From Lachnospiraceae bacterium (lineage in GTDB: Bacteria > Bacillota > Clostridia > Lachnospirales > Lachnospiraceae): a stretch of DNA of 35,880 nucleotides. Below, piece by piece: positions 1 to 7,560 of the stretch (position 1 is its first letter; every line of letters begins with the position of its first letter). Position numbers and translations under genes: made by a program. The DNA is taken from NCBI GenBank assembly GCA_022773965.1, contig JALFNQ010000060.1:1-35880 (forward strand), given 5' to 3'. A model generated the notes under the pieces. It saw only the letters and a list, made by a program, of their open reading frames with translations. It was not told the origin of the DNA and ran no database searches.

Positions 1-1277
1 AAGGATACTTTTTTGTTGTTAAAATGCGTTCGTCCTTTTGCTTTATTTTTCTTACGACGAAATGACCTGCCAGGCATGATCTGGGATCTGCATCGGAGTG
101 CATCGCTATATAGCTGGTCAATAGCAGAAAGACCATATATACAACATAAAATTTTCGGAAGGATCAATTTCATCTGTCCGATAATAAATGCCCGGTTTGC
201 CTGATAACGATACTTATTTGAGCTTTTTGAAGTGATTTTTATTTCTTCATCAACCTCATTTTTGATAAGGGAAGAAAGGTTGGAAAGAAGCATATTTATG
301 TAGAATTCCTGGAACACAGAAGTGGTAGTGGCTCCTGAGAATTCTTCCATAGCCAGACGACTTTTCAATTCCTTATATTTAGTTTCCACCGGCCAGCGAT
401 AAAAATATAGTTCACGAAACATAGCCTGGGTAATTTCAGGATCAAAGATATTTGTCGCAAGATATTCTTTTGTACCGTTATCAAGAATAACTTCAATGAC
501 TCTGATCTTAACATCCAGTGTACCATCCTTGGGATCGCCTGGAAGCACAGTGACTATGTCACCGGAGCATTTTTTGGAAATTGCGTAATTGTCTTTTAAA
601 CGCATAACACAAAGGTGATCATGTTCCACACAATAACGGAACATGGCTTCGGAATAATAGCCACGGTCAAAAATAACGATGCCGTTGTGATAGATATTCA
701 AATCTTCAAGATTTTTAAGATGCTCCAAAGCAGCAGCACGTTCAGAGGCAAGATACCTGTGAAAAGAAGCATGAACAACATAGTCATCAAGGACATCATA
801 TACAATGGAAGCAAGTCCCATGGAAAAACGCCTTGTGGGATCTGGATAACCAAACATTTCACCAAAAAACTCAAAATTAGATTTCGAGTTTGGAAGTTCA
901 ATTTTAGAGCCATCGATAGCAAACAGATGATAGCCGTTCCATAGTTTACGGGATGGGATCAACTTATAAAATAAGTCAACAGAAAGATAGTAGAGTTCCT
1001 TAAAAAGAGACGGATTAATAAACTGTCTGGCTTTGGAGAGCGCCTGTTTCGAGATATCCGGAAATTCAATGGAACCGAGCTCATTGCGTATTCTGGCAAG
1101 ATTCTGGAACATGGAAGCTTTTGTGAAAAAAAGCAGATACAGGATAACGTGATAGAGGGTCAGTTTTCTTTTGCGTATAAAATGATTTTTTTCACGATGG
1201 GGTTCTAGCATGTCTGGATTTGTGATATATTGTTGGATGGATTGAATGATAGTTTTACAGATGTCTTTTCGATTCAT
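1..1277 (-). CDS. IS4-family DDE transposase, partial (3' end beyond the window)
   Basis: The reverse strand is open from an ATG at 1277 down to base 1, about 425 residues, without a stop, so the C-terminus lies outside the window. An AGGAGG (1286-1291) sits 8 bases before this ATG. The DDE residues are visible: Asp in FAIDGSKIELP (about residue 122), Asp in VIFDRGYY (about 204) and Glu in YFYRWPVETKYKELK (about 298). The last stretch fits the IS4 signature Y-2-R-3-E-6-K exactly. The protein would cut and paste its own element. The 5' leader (about 1298-1356) holds two hairpins, one GGCCGC/GCGGCC, that could limit readthrough or translation. Family assignment is firm; the exact IS name is unknown. 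Confidence 0.9.
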   Translation of the reverse strand, partial: MNRKDICKTIIQSIQQYITNPDMLEPHREKNHFIRKRKLTLYHVILYLLFFTKASMFQNLARIRNELGSIEFPDISKQALSKARQFINPSLFKELYYLSVDLFYKLIPSRKLWNGYHLFAIDGSKIELPNSKSNFEFFGEMFGYPDPTRRFSMGLASIVYDVLDDYVVHASFHRYLASERAAALEHLKNLEDLNIYHNGIVIFDRGYYSEAMFRYCVEHDHLCVMRLKDNYAISKKCSGDIVTVLPGDPKDGTLDVKIRVIEVILDNGTKEYLATNIFDPEITQAMFRELYFYRWPVETKYKELKSRLAMEEFSGATTTSVFQEFYINMLLSNLSSLIKNEVDEEIKITSKSSNKYRYQANRAFIIGQMKLILPKILCCIYGLSAIDQLYSDALRCRSQIMPGRSFRRKKNKAKGRTHFNNKKVS

Positions 1278-1297
1278 ATGACATACCTCCTAAAGTG

Positions 1298-1356
1298 TGA
1301 TTAAGGTTCGCGGCGAAACGAACTAATTCCTTAATCAATAGGCCGCAAAGCGGCCG
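1298..1356 (-). other. Hairpins in the transposase 5' leader
   Basis: Two stems precede the transposase RBS on the minus strand: GGCCGC AAA GCGGCC near 1341-1355, and GATTAAGG/CCTTAATC with an inner GTTCG/CGAAC near 1299-1337. Leader hairpins of this kind often damp transposase translation from outside promoters; that role is inferred. Confidence 0.45.
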
Positions 1357-1462
1357 CACTTTTTGAGGTATATGTCAAGTGTTTTTGCTGAAAAATTCAA
1401 TTTTTTTACATAAAGAGAGCCCGGAAACCCCTAGTAAATCAGGGCTTTCGGGCTTAAGTTGA

Positions 1463-1840
1463 CCACAGTGCGGTCAGGCAGATGACGCATACGTGGATCA
1501 GCTGCAGGAGCTTTCTGGTCAAAATATCTGGATGATTTGCTCTGCCGGTGATGAAAGAGCGTATCCGGGTATGACTGCCATTGTAGAAGCGGTAGAGGCA
1601 GGTGGAACAGAGGTGACGACCGACCAATGGTCTGCGGATCTGAGTGATGAAGAACAGGAAGCACTGGCTATGCAGATGGCGACATGTGGCACTTCCATCA
1701 ATTGGACGATATTTGATGCAGGAACAGTTATGGAGGATGACGTTGAGGCATCGGCGGCAACGGAGCATATGAATACATGGAGAGTCGCCTATGATCTTGA
1801 TACGATCAGAGAATGGCTGTTTACAAATGTAAATAAATAA
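1463..1840 (+). pseudogene. 3' remnant of an alpha/beta-hydrolase (esterase/peptidase-like) gene
   Basis: The frame is open from just after an in-frame TGA at 1460 to TAA at 1838-1840. The encoded 125 residues look like the C-terminal part of a secreted or cytosolic alpha/beta hydrolase of the kind annotated as prolyl-oligopeptidase or esterase-like: ICSAGDERAYPGM, a INWTIFDAG strand, and a terminal MNTWRVAYD...IREWLF segment that would carry the region of the catalytic histidine. There is no start codon with an RBS, and the N-terminal two thirds, including any nucleophile Ser, are missing. The IS4 element abuts it, so truncation by insertion is the simple explanation. A terminator follows at 1948. 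Exact family is uncertain. Confidence 0.6.
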
Positions 1841-1947
1841 AGTGACAAGCGATACGGATAAACGGCGCAGAACAGGCCATAATGATCATATGGAATTTCA
1901 AGAATGGATAGGTGCCGTATGTCTAAGATAAATGTTGCAGATGCAGA

Positions 1948-1979
1948 CCTCCGGGAGATCTAAACTCCCGAGGTTTTTT
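1948..1979 (+). terminator. Rho-independent terminator after the hydrolase remnant
   Basis: CCTCCGGGAG (1948-1957) pairs with CTCCCGAGG (1965-1973) with one bulged C, followed by six T. It probably ended the transcript of the truncated hydrolase. Confidence 0.75.
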
Positions 1980-2061
1980 GTCGTATAGGAAACTTTGTCT
2001 CCGATACGATAAAAGTTTCCGTCAGGATGCTCGGGCGCGATACTTACTAAAAAGTGCGTTA

Positions 2062-2114
2062 TTGAAAAAAGAAGCTGCACTGTGATATACATATACAAGT
2101 TAGTTCTAACTAAT
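2062..2114 (+). promoter_or_regulatory. Promoter plus orphan metal-box palindrome (site a)
   Basis: TTGAAA (2062-2067) and TATACA (2086-2091) are 18 bases apart. The palindrome TTAGTTCTAACTAA at 2100-2113 lies 8 bases after the -10. The same promoter-then-box layout precedes the flavodoxin and the 8703 small transcript. No iron gene follows: only an 18-codon ORF from an ATG near 2132 without an RBS, then the ATPase gene. The gene once controlled here seems to be lost, or the product is an RNA. Confidence 0.6.
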
Positions 2115-2214
2115 AAAAGAAAGAATACACAATGAAGAAGATTGAAACATCCTCATTCTGTTCTGTCAGTATCTGGATAGGGGTATAAGTTTTCGAAGTA
2201 AAGGAAATAATATA

Positions 2215-2319
2215 TTAAAGTTGGGTGATTTTGCACCAAAGTTTAATATAAAACTTGTTATTCCATCATGATTATACTATAATCATATTAAAGTTAGGTG
2301 ATTTTGCACCAAAGTTTAA
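2215..2319 (+). promoter_or_regulatory. Promoter flanked by two copies of a 32-bp palindromic operator
   Basis: TTGTTA (2255-2260) and TATAAT (2278-2283) are exactly 17 bases apart. Copy 1 (2215-2246) and copy 2 (2288-2319) begin 73 bases apart and differ at one base. Each is an imperfect palindrome with the core GGTGATTTTGCACC and outer arms TTAAA/TTTAA. Copy 2 ends one base before the first ATG of the ATPase ORF. The arrangement suggests repression, possibly by looping; the binding protein is unknown. Confidence 0.7.
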
Positions 2320-2335
2320 AATGGAGATGATGCGT

Positions 2336-3625
2336 ATGCATATTAAAAGAGACAGATATCTGAATCAGTTAATTAGTCGAAAGGAAAATGGTCTGATCAA
2401 GGTTATTACCGGAATTAGAAGATGCGGAAAGAGTTATCTGCTTTTCCATATTTTTTATGATCATCTGATTTCACAGGGAGTAAAGGCGGAACAGATTATT
2501 GACATAGCATTGGATGATGACACAAATGCCATGTATCGTGATCCGACTGAATTATCCAGATTCATAAGGTCTAAAATCACGGATAAGGAAAGTATGTATT
2601 ATATTATGATAGATGAGGTACAGTATGCGATTACGTACGAGGAATTTAAAAATCCGGGTGAAATAAAACTGTACGATGTACTGAATGGACTTTTGAGACT
2701 CCGTAATGTTGATATTTATGTGACCGGCAGTAATTCAAAGATGCTGTCAAAAGATGTCATGACAGAGTTCAGAGGTCGTGGGGATGCTGTAGAAGTGTAC
2801 CCGTTATCCTTCAAGGAATATTATGATTTTGTAGGCGGAGATAAGAGCGAAGCATATGAAGAATATGCCTTATATGGTGGAATGCCATTGGTTATCAGCA
2901 AAAAGACAGATGACGAAAAATACAAGTATCTTTCTACGCTGTTTACGGAGGTATATTTTAAGGACATCATTGAAAGATACAAAATCGAGATGCCGGATGT
3001 TCTCGGAGAGCTTACCGATGATTTGTGTTCTTCCATTGGTTCGCTTACAAATGCTACAAAGATTGCCAATACATTACAGACTGTCAAGAATATAAAAGTG
3101 GCAAGTCCGACAATATCAAGATATTTGGAGTATTTAGAGGAATCTTTCCTGTTCCGTTGTTCAAAGAGATATGATGTAAAAGGGAAGAAATATTTTTCCT
3201 ATCCCTCAAAGTATTACTGTACAGATATAGGACTTCGTAATGTCCGGCTGAATTTAAGACAGCAGGAAGAAACTCATATCATGGAAAACATTATTTATAA
3301 CGAGTTGATTACCAGAGGTTATTCTGTGGATGTCGGTGTGGTTGAGGTTTATGAAAATGATGAAGCCGGTAATCGACACAAGGTTGCTTGTGAAATTGAC
3401 TTTGTTGTGAATAGAGGTTCAAAGAAATACTATATTCAATCAGCATTAAGTATGAGTGATCCGGTAAAAGCAAAAACAGAGTTAAGACCATTATTGGGTA
3501 CAAGGGATTTCTTCAAGAAAATAGTGGTGTCAAAGACATCCATGAAACCTTGGACGGATGAGGATGGAATTGTACATTTGGGATTGTATGATTTCCTGTT
3601 AAATGAAGATTTGATTAATATGTAA
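2336..3625 (+). CDS. AAA_14/DUF4143 ATP-binding protein
   Basis: This 429-residue protein belongs to the widespread AAA_14 plus DUF4143 ATPases. A Walker A GIRRCGKS is at residues 26-33, a Walker B IMIDEV at about 90-95, and a sensor-like VYVTGSN follows. The YPLSFKEYYDF motif marks the link to the C-terminal DUF4143 domain, which ends in a nuclease-like region with CEIDFVV. The cellular function of the family is unsettled; defence, competence and toxin-related roles have been suggested. Several in-frame ATGs occur (2321, 2327, 2330, 2336); 2336 is chosen because GGAG at 2323-2326 is 9 bases upstream. The gene stands alone, with its own promoter between twin palindromes, which suggests tight control. 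No DNA-binding domain is obvious. Confidence 0.88.
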   Translation: MHIKRDRYLNQLISRKENGLIKVITGIRRCGKSYLLFHIFYDHLISQGVKAEQIIDIALDDDTNAMYRDPTELSRFIRSKITDKESMYYIMIDEVQYAITYEEFKNPGEIKLYDVLNGLLRLRNVDIYVTGSNSKMLSKDVMTEFRGRGDAVEVYPLSFKEYYDFVGGDKSEAYEEYALYGGMPLVISKKTDDEKYKYLSTLFTEVYFKDIIERYKIEMPDVLGELTDDLCSSIGSLTNATKIANTLQTVKNIKVASPTISRYLEYLEESFLFRCSKRYDVKGKKYFSYPSKYYCTDIGLRNVRLNLRQQEETHIMENIIYNELITRGYSVDVGVVEVYENDEAGNRHKVACEIDFVVNRGSKKYYIQSALSMSDPVKAKTELRPLLGTRDFFKKIVVSKTSMKPWTDEDGIVHLGLYDFLLNEDLINM

Positions 3626-3678
3626 ATAGGAACCACTGGGAATTCGTCAGTGGCGTCAGGCACCAATGTGGTCAACCA

Positions 3679-3742
3679 GTCAACATGCTTGCATGATTGA
3701 CGAACGACGAGTGCTGATCATGAGCTGATTTTGCTCATGATA
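3679..3742 (+). ncRNA. Structured leader element, copy 1 (upstream of the ZIP gene)
   Basis: Two hairpins separated by an AACG-containing linker. The first is GTCAACATGCTTGCATGATTGAC-like (3679-3701), in which GTCAA pairs with TTGAC. The second is ATCATGAGC (3717-3725), loop TGATTTT, GCTCATGAT (3733-3741), a perfect 9-bp stem. The same element recurs at 34411-34472 before a GH43 gene. The RBS follows 14 bases later. No promoter was recognised for this copy. A cis-acting RNA is inferred. Confidence 0.5.
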
Positions 3743-3768
3743 TAGCGACAGACAGGAGGAATAATGAT

Positions 3769-4551
3769 ATGACATTAGCAGCTTTTTACGGGATTTTTAT
3801 CCCCTTTTTGGGAACGAGCCTCGGTTCGGCATGCGTTCTTTTTATGAAAAATTCCATGAGCGATACGTTAAAGCGGATACTGACAGGCTTTGCGGCGGGA
3901 GTTATGGTGGCGGCGTCTGTGTGGAGCCTTTTGATCCCGTCTTTAGAGCAGGCGGAAAGCATGGGAACCTGGTCGTTTGTGCCGGCGGCAGTCGGATTTT
4001 GGCTGGGTATTCTGTTCCTGCTTTTACTGGATCACGTGATTCCTCATTTACATATCGGAAGTGAAGAAACGGAGGGACCGAAATCAAAACTGCAGAAAAC
4101 GACGATGCTGCTTCTGGCAGTCACACTGCATAACATTCCGGAAGGGATGGCGGTGGGCGTTGTGTTTGCAGGCTACATTTCCGGGAATGCAAGCATTTCT
4201 GCCATGGGAGCGCTGACGTTGGCGATTGGAATCGCGATCCAGAACTTTCCGGAGGGGGCGATCATTTCTATGCCGCTTCGGGCGGAGGGTGTCGGAAAAG
4301 GAAGAGCCTTTGCGGGCGGTGTACTCTCCGGCATTGTGGAACCGGTGGCAGCCTTTTTGACGATCCTGGTGGCAGGGGTGGTCGTGCCAGTGCTTCCGTA
4401 TCTGCTCAGCTTCGCGGCAGGAGCTATGATCTATGTGGTAGTGGAAGAGCTGATCCCTGAGATGTCAGAGGGGAACCATTCAAATATTGGCACGATTTTC
4501 TTTGCAGTAGGCTTTTGCATCATGATGATACTGGATGTGGCGCTGGGTTAA
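3769..4551 (+). CDS. ZIP-family divalent metal transporter
   Basis: A 260-residue polytopic membrane protein of the ZIP (ZupT/GufA-like) family, which brings Zn2+, Fe2+ or Mn2+ into the cytosol. About eight hydrophobic segments are seen. The metal-site motifs are HNIPEGMAVGV (TM4, about residues 120-130) and IQNFPEGAIISMPLR (TM5, about 156-170), and a late VVEELIPEM matches the conserved end of the family. A short variable loop after TM3 holds HLHIGSEETEG. The ATG at 3769 follows AGGAGG (3754-3759); the earlier ATG at 3764 is closed by a stop. A structured leader element lies just upstream. The metal cannot be told from sequence; the nearby iron genes make Fe2+ possible. Confidence 0.9.
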   Translation: MTLAAFYGIFIPFLGTSLGSACVLFMKNSMSDTLKRILTGFAAGVMVAASVWSLLIPSLEQAESMGTWSFVPAAVGFWLGILFLLLLDHVIPHLHIGSEETEGPKSKLQKTTMLLLAVTLHNIPEGMAVGVVFAGYISGNASISAMGALTLAIGIAIQNFPEGAIISMPLRAEGVGKGRAFAGGVLSGIVEPVAAFLTILVAGVVVPVLPYLLSFAAGAMIYVVVEELIPEMSEGNHSNIGTIFFAVGFCIMMILDVALG

Positions 4552-4650
4552 GTAAGACAACTGTGTCAATTTACGGGCATTTCTGCAACATGGAGCCGGA
4601 GGCAGCAAAGGTGGCTTATGAAGGGATGCAGAATGAAATGAATAGAAACT
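4552..4650. other. Non-coding spacer after the ZIP gene
   Basis: A short frame (MEPEAAKVAYEGMQNEM, from about 4590) looks protein-like but has no RBS and runs into the repeat element at 4651. It may be a gene scrap. No function can be given. Confidence 0.3.
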
Positions 4651-4788
4651 TTGTATCTGTTCAGATCAGGTCGGAGCGGAACCGCGTAGACCGTGGGAAT
4701 GTGATTCAGGTGTGCAGAAATCCCATCGTCGAAGACGATTTTCATGGATTTCTGCATCGGAACTGTGAAGGTACTGAACAGTTACGAA
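4651..4788. repeat. MITE-like inverted-repeat element A
   Basis: The ends are GTATCTGTTCAGA (4653-4665) and CTGAACAGTTAC (4774-4785), inverted copies related to TGTAACTATTCAGA. Inside are a stem GGTC/GACC (4669-4672 with 4689-4692) and a perfect arm pair TGCAGAAATCC / GGATTTCTGCA (about 4715-4757). The left half is homologous to 8561-8620 and 29873-29950. No coding capacity, so any mobility would need another transposase. Confidence 0.6.
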
Positions 4789-4936
4789 ACTTTCATGGAA
4801 AAAATATTAACGTACAAGTTTTATCTAAATTCAAGCAGAATACCCCTATCCTCTACAGGTAGGGGATGAATGCTCTCATGGCTTGAATCGATAACCCAAC
4901 GATAACCCACTATAGCTAAAAAGGTACGTTTTTCAC

Positions 4937-4965
4937 TTGAAATCGAACATTCGTTCTAATATAAT
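4937..4965 (+). promoter_or_regulatory. tnpB promoter with an embedded LexA-type box
   Basis: TTGAAA (4937-4942) and TATAAT (4960-4965) have a 17-base spacer. The spacer contains CGAACATTCGTTC (4944-4956), which fits the Firmicute SOS box GAAC-N4-GTTC perfectly. LexA bound there would block RNA polymerase. SOS control of this tnpB is inferred. Confidence 0.6.
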
Positions 4966-4967
4966 AT

Positions 4968-4999
4968 AACTATAGGAACACATCCATAGTTCTATAGTT
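4968..4999 (+). other. Hairpin in the tnpB 5' leader
   Basis: AACTATAGGAAC (4968-4979) pairs with GTTCTATAGTT (4989-4999), 11 pairs with one bulged G. It begins right at the expected transcript start and ends about 6 bases before the purine-rich RBS region, so it could stabilise the mRNA or limit translation. Confidence 0.5.
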
Positions 5000-5016
5000 C
5001 TGCGGAAAGGAGGCAA

Positions 5017-6270
5017 GTGAAAATGTATCTTACGGTGAAACAGCAGGTAAAACATCTGTCAAAAGAGGACTATCAGGTGCTTAAGGAGCTCTGCCATGTT
5101 GCAAAAAACCTTACGAATGCGGCTATCTATAATGTAAGGCAGTATTATTTCAAAGAGGGCAGATATCTGAACTACCAAAAGAACTACTCGATGCTTAAGT
5201 ATTCAGAAAACTATCGTATTCTTAATTCCAACATGGCACAGCAGATACTTAAGGAAGTGGACGGCTCCTTCCGGTCTTTTTTTGGACTGCTGAAACTGGC
5301 CAAACAAGGCAGATACGCGTTTCAGGATTGTAAACTGCCACATTATCTCAAAAAAGACGGATATGCGACACTTGTGATCGGTTTCGTGAGAGTAAACGGT
5401 AATAAGCTGATACTGCCGTACTCAAATGCCTATAAAAAAACACATAGCCCTGTTGAGATAACCATTCCACCGGTACTGCTGGATAAAAATATCAAAGAGA
5501 TCCGCATTATTCCAAAAGCAGATGCCAGGTTCTTTGAAATACAGTACACCTATGAGGCTGACTGCATACAGAGAAATCTAAACAAAAATCATGCACTGGC
5601 ACTGGATCTTGGAATCGACAATCTCGTTACGGCCGTATCAGATACGGGAGAATCTTTCATTATCGACGGAAGGCGGCTGAAAGCCATCAACCAGTGGTAT
5701 AACAAAAGGAATGCCCGGCTGCAGGCGGTCAAAGACAAGCAGAAGGAATCGCGTCAAACCAACAGACAGGTGTCGCTTGCCCGAAGCAGGAACAACAAAG
5801 TAAATGACTATATGAGCAAAACGGCAGGCATGGTCATCAATTACTGTATCAGCCATGATATAGGAACACTTGTAGTCGGATATAACGAAACCTTCCAAAG
5901 AAATGCACACATGGGCAGACGTCACAATCAGGCCTTTGTCAATATCCCATATGGCAGTCTCCGCAGGAAACTGGAATACCTCTGTGCACGTAACGGGATC
6001 ACATTTGTCCGGCAGGAAGAAAGTTACACCTCAAAGGCATCCTTCTGGGATAAAGACATCCTTCCATCATATAACAGTAACCCAAAAAGAGATTATGCAT
6101 TTCAGGGGAAGCGGATACACAGAGGCCTGTACCGGTGCGCAGACGGAACCTGTATCAATGCGGATGTGAACGGAGCATTAAATATCTTAAGAAAAAGTAA
6201 TGTTGTATCCTTAACAGGACTATACAGTAGAGGCGAAGTGGACACGCCTGTAAGAATAAGGGTAGCCTAG
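5017..6270 (+). CDS. tnpB: TnpB, RNA-guided nuclease of an IS200/IS605-type element
   Basis: The 417-residue protein has the OrfB helix-turn-helix-like N-terminus and a split RuvC nuclease: Asp197 in LDLGIDNL, Glu291 in GYNET and Asp383 in NADVNGALNI. TnpB proteins are programmed by an RNA from the element's right end and cut DNA matching its guide, favouring retention of the element. The zinc ribbon between Glu and the last Asp is degenerate: the first CxxC is replaced by SYTSKASFWDKD and only a RCADGTC pair remains, as in a known clade without a complete ribbon. An RBS GGAAAGGAGG precedes. The start codon is the ATG of MKMYLTVKQQ or the one at MYL two codons later. Its promoter carries a LexA-like box. 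Confidence 0.92.
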   Translation: MKMYLTVKQQVKHLSKEDYQVLKELCHVAKNLTNAAIYNVRQYYFKEGRYLNYQKNYSMLKYSENYRILNSNMAQQILKEVDGSFRSFFGLLKLAKQGRYAFQDCKLPHYLKKDGYATLVIGFVRVNGNKLILPYSNAYKKTHSPVEITIPPVLLDKNIKEIRIIPKADARFFEIQYTYEADCIQRNLNKNHALALDLGIDNLVTAVSDTGESFIIDGRRLKAINQWYNKRNARLQAVKDKQKESRQTNRQVSLARSRNNKVNDYMSKTAGMVINYCISHDIGTLVVGYNETFQRNAHMGRRHNQAFVNIPYGSLRRKLEYLCARNGITFVRQEESYTSKASFWDKDILPSYNSNPKRDYAFQGKRIHRGLYRCADGTCINADVNGALNILRKSNVVSLTGLYSRGEVDTPVRIRVA

Positions 6271-6353
6271 CGATAGGTAAAATCATATCAGACTTCTTAA
6301 AAGGATGCAGTGCATCCGAGAAGCCCCCACTTCTAAAGTGGTGGGTAGTTCAC
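6150..6353 (+). ncRNA. Putative omega RNA (right-end guide RNA) region
   Basis: In characterised TnpB systems the guide RNA covers the 3' end of tnpB and the right end of the element, with the guide read from flanking DNA. Here the region holds the hairpins GGATGCA/TGCATCC (6303-6317) and CCCCCACTT/AAGTGGTGGG (6324-6345). The guide would begin at about 6354, in the aldolase gene. The 5' limit is a guess. Confidence 0.45.
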
Positions 6354-7010
6354 GCAGATGAAAATCATGAGCATATGGTGTTCCCGGGGATGGTCTATCT
6401 TTCTTTCTCGACGGAATATGGAACGCTCTACACGAAAGACGAATTGACGGCGATATCCGATGTGTGCAGAAAGTACGAGCTGCCCTTATTTATCGACGGG
6501 GCAAGGCTCGGTTATGGATTGGCGAGCCGTCAAAATGATGTGACGCTGGAAGAGCTTGCAGGACTTTGTGATGTTTTTTATATCGGCGGAACGAAGGTAG
6601 GCGCGCTCTGCGGGGAAGCGGTCGTATTTACAAAAAATAACGCGCCGAAGCATTTCCTGACGCATATCAAACAGCATGGAGCACTTCTGGCGAAGGCAAG
6701 ACTGCTCGGAATCCAGTTTGACACACTGTTTACGGATCAGCTGTATATGCGTATCAGTGAACACGCCATTGACATGGCAGAAAAACTTAAAAGCTTGTTT
6801 GCGCAAAAGGGATACCGTTTTTATATTGATTCGCCGACAAATCAGCAGTTTTTGATTCTGGAGAATGAGAAGCTGAAGGAATTGAGCGAAAAAGTGGAAT
6901 TCAGTTTTTGGGAAACCTATGACGAGACGTACACGGTTGTCCGTTTTGCAACAAGCTGGTCCACACAGGAATCGGACCTGTCAGAACTGGCTCTTCTTAT
7001 TTCCAATTGA
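6354..7010 (+). pseudogene. 5'-truncated low-specificity threonine aldolase
   Basis: The frame is open from the IS right end (ADENHEHMVFPGMVY...) to TGA at 7008-7010. It matches the C-terminal two thirds of beta-eliminating-lyase-family threonine aldolases, PLP enzymes that split threonine into glycine and acetaldehyde: LFIDGARLGYGL, then FYIGGTKVGAL with the PLP lysine. The N-terminal third, which completes the active site, is absent from the window, including the other side of the IS element, so a deletion must have accompanied or followed insertion. An internal ATG at 6375 would allow a 211-residue product, but there is no RBS. Probably not functional. Confidence 0.8.
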
Positions 7011-7032
7011 GAAAACCTCTCGATTGGAAGTA

Positions 7033-7087
7033 TTGCTTTTCAAATAGCAGTATGTTATCCTCTATTTGCGGTTAGGAAAGACTAACC
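7033..7087 (+). promoter_or_regulatory. Flavodoxin promoter and metal-box (site f)
   Basis: TTGCTT (7033-7038) and TATCCT (7056-7061) are 17 bases apart. The palindrome GGTTAGGAAAGACTAACC lies at 7070-7087, just past the expected start of transcription, where a bound repressor would block elongation or clearance. Confidence 0.65.
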
Positions 7088-7114
7088 AAGAACAAAAAAC
7101 GGAGGAAACATATC

Positions 7115-7546
7115 ATGGATAAAATCTATGTAATCTACTGGTCACAGTCAGGAAACACACAGGCGATGGCGGAGGCTGTCGGAAAGGGTATCACGGATGC
7201 CGGAAAGGAAGCGGTTGTCGTTCGTGTGGAAGATGCATCGGTGGCAGATCTTGCAGATGCAAAAGGCTTTGCAATGGGATGCCCTGCCATGGGCGCAGAG
7301 GTGCTGGAAGAGAGCGTGATGGAGCCGTTTGTATGCGAGGCGGAAGCAGTGGCCGGTGGAAAGACAGTGGCGCTGTTCGGTTCCTATGGATGGGGCGATG
7401 GCCAGTGGATGCGTGACTGGGTAGACAGAATGAGCGGCAGTGGTGCGACCGTATTAAACGGAGAAGGACTCATCTGCCAGGAGACACCGGATGAGGCTGC
7501 GCTGGCTGAGTGTGAAGCACTCGGAAAGCAGCTGGCTTCCATCTAG
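7115..7546 (+). CDS. Flavodoxin
   Basis: A 143-residue short-chain flavodoxin, a cytosolic FMN electron carrier that replaces ferredoxin when iron is scarce. The phosphate-binding loop SQSGNTQAMA is at residues 10-19, the isoalloxazine-contact loops are near GCPAMGAEVLEE (about 55-66) and FGSYGWGDGQWM (about 88-99). An RBS GGAGGAAA lies before the ATG. A metal-box palindrome at 7070-7087 sits in the leader, in line with induction by iron limitation. The DUF3793 gene follows 14 bases downstream and is surely cotranscribed. Confidence 0.95.
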   Translation: MDKIYVIYWSQSGNTQAMAEAVGKGITDAGKEAVVVRVEDASVADLADAKGFAMGCPAMGAEVLEESVMEPFVCEAEAVAGGKTVALFGSYGWGDGQWMRDWVDRMSGSGATVLNGEGLICQETPDEAALAECEALGKQLASI

Positions 7547-7560
7547 GAAGGGAGGCAGCC

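Larger units (their letters stand above)
1..1454 (-). mobile_element. IS4-type insertion sequence, one end only
   Basis: The element comprises the transposase and about 180 bases of leader. Its inner end is placed near an imperfect palindrome at 1418-1454 (AGCCCGGAAACCCCT paired with AGGGCTTTCGGGCT). Immediately beyond it the hydrolase reading frame resumes, which supports this as the insertion boundary. The other end and the target duplication are outside the window, so the boundary is inferred. Confidence 0.6.
1841..2214. other. Intergenic stretch, 1841-2214
   Basis: Apart from the terminator at 1948 and site a at 2062-2114, the only structure seen is an inverted repeat GGAAACTTT...AAAGTTTCC (about 1988-2023). 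No convincing gene was found. Confidence 0.5.
4838..6353 (+). mobile_element. IS200/IS605-type element carrying only tnpB
   Basis: The left end is placed at a hairpin TACCCCTA/TAGGGGA (about 4839-4864). The right end is a hairpin CCCCCACTT/AAGTGGTGGG (6324-6345) followed by TAGTTCAC, a form typical of the right ends of these elements. Beyond it, aldolase coding sequence begins at once (GCAGATGAAAATCATG). No TnpA gene is present. Boundaries are inferred from the hairpins. Confidence 0.75.

Noticed and set aside
615..944. 109-codon plus-strand ORF and 74-codon minus ORF at 698-922
   Set aside because: Shadows of the IS4 transposase frame, which is open through the region.
3679..3742. Assignment of the leader element to a named riboswitch
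   Set aside because: No match recalled to known metal or sugar riboswitch cores, so no name is given.
4515..4862. 115-codon ORF after the ZIP gene
   Set aside because: It overlaps the ZIP end and runs through the inverted-repeat element; no RBS and no protein-like composition.
7072..7085. Reading the palindromes as classical Fur boxes
   Set aside because: They lack the GATAAT repeats; symmetry and TTAG/CTAA ends fit DtxR-type sites better, though the regulator remains open.
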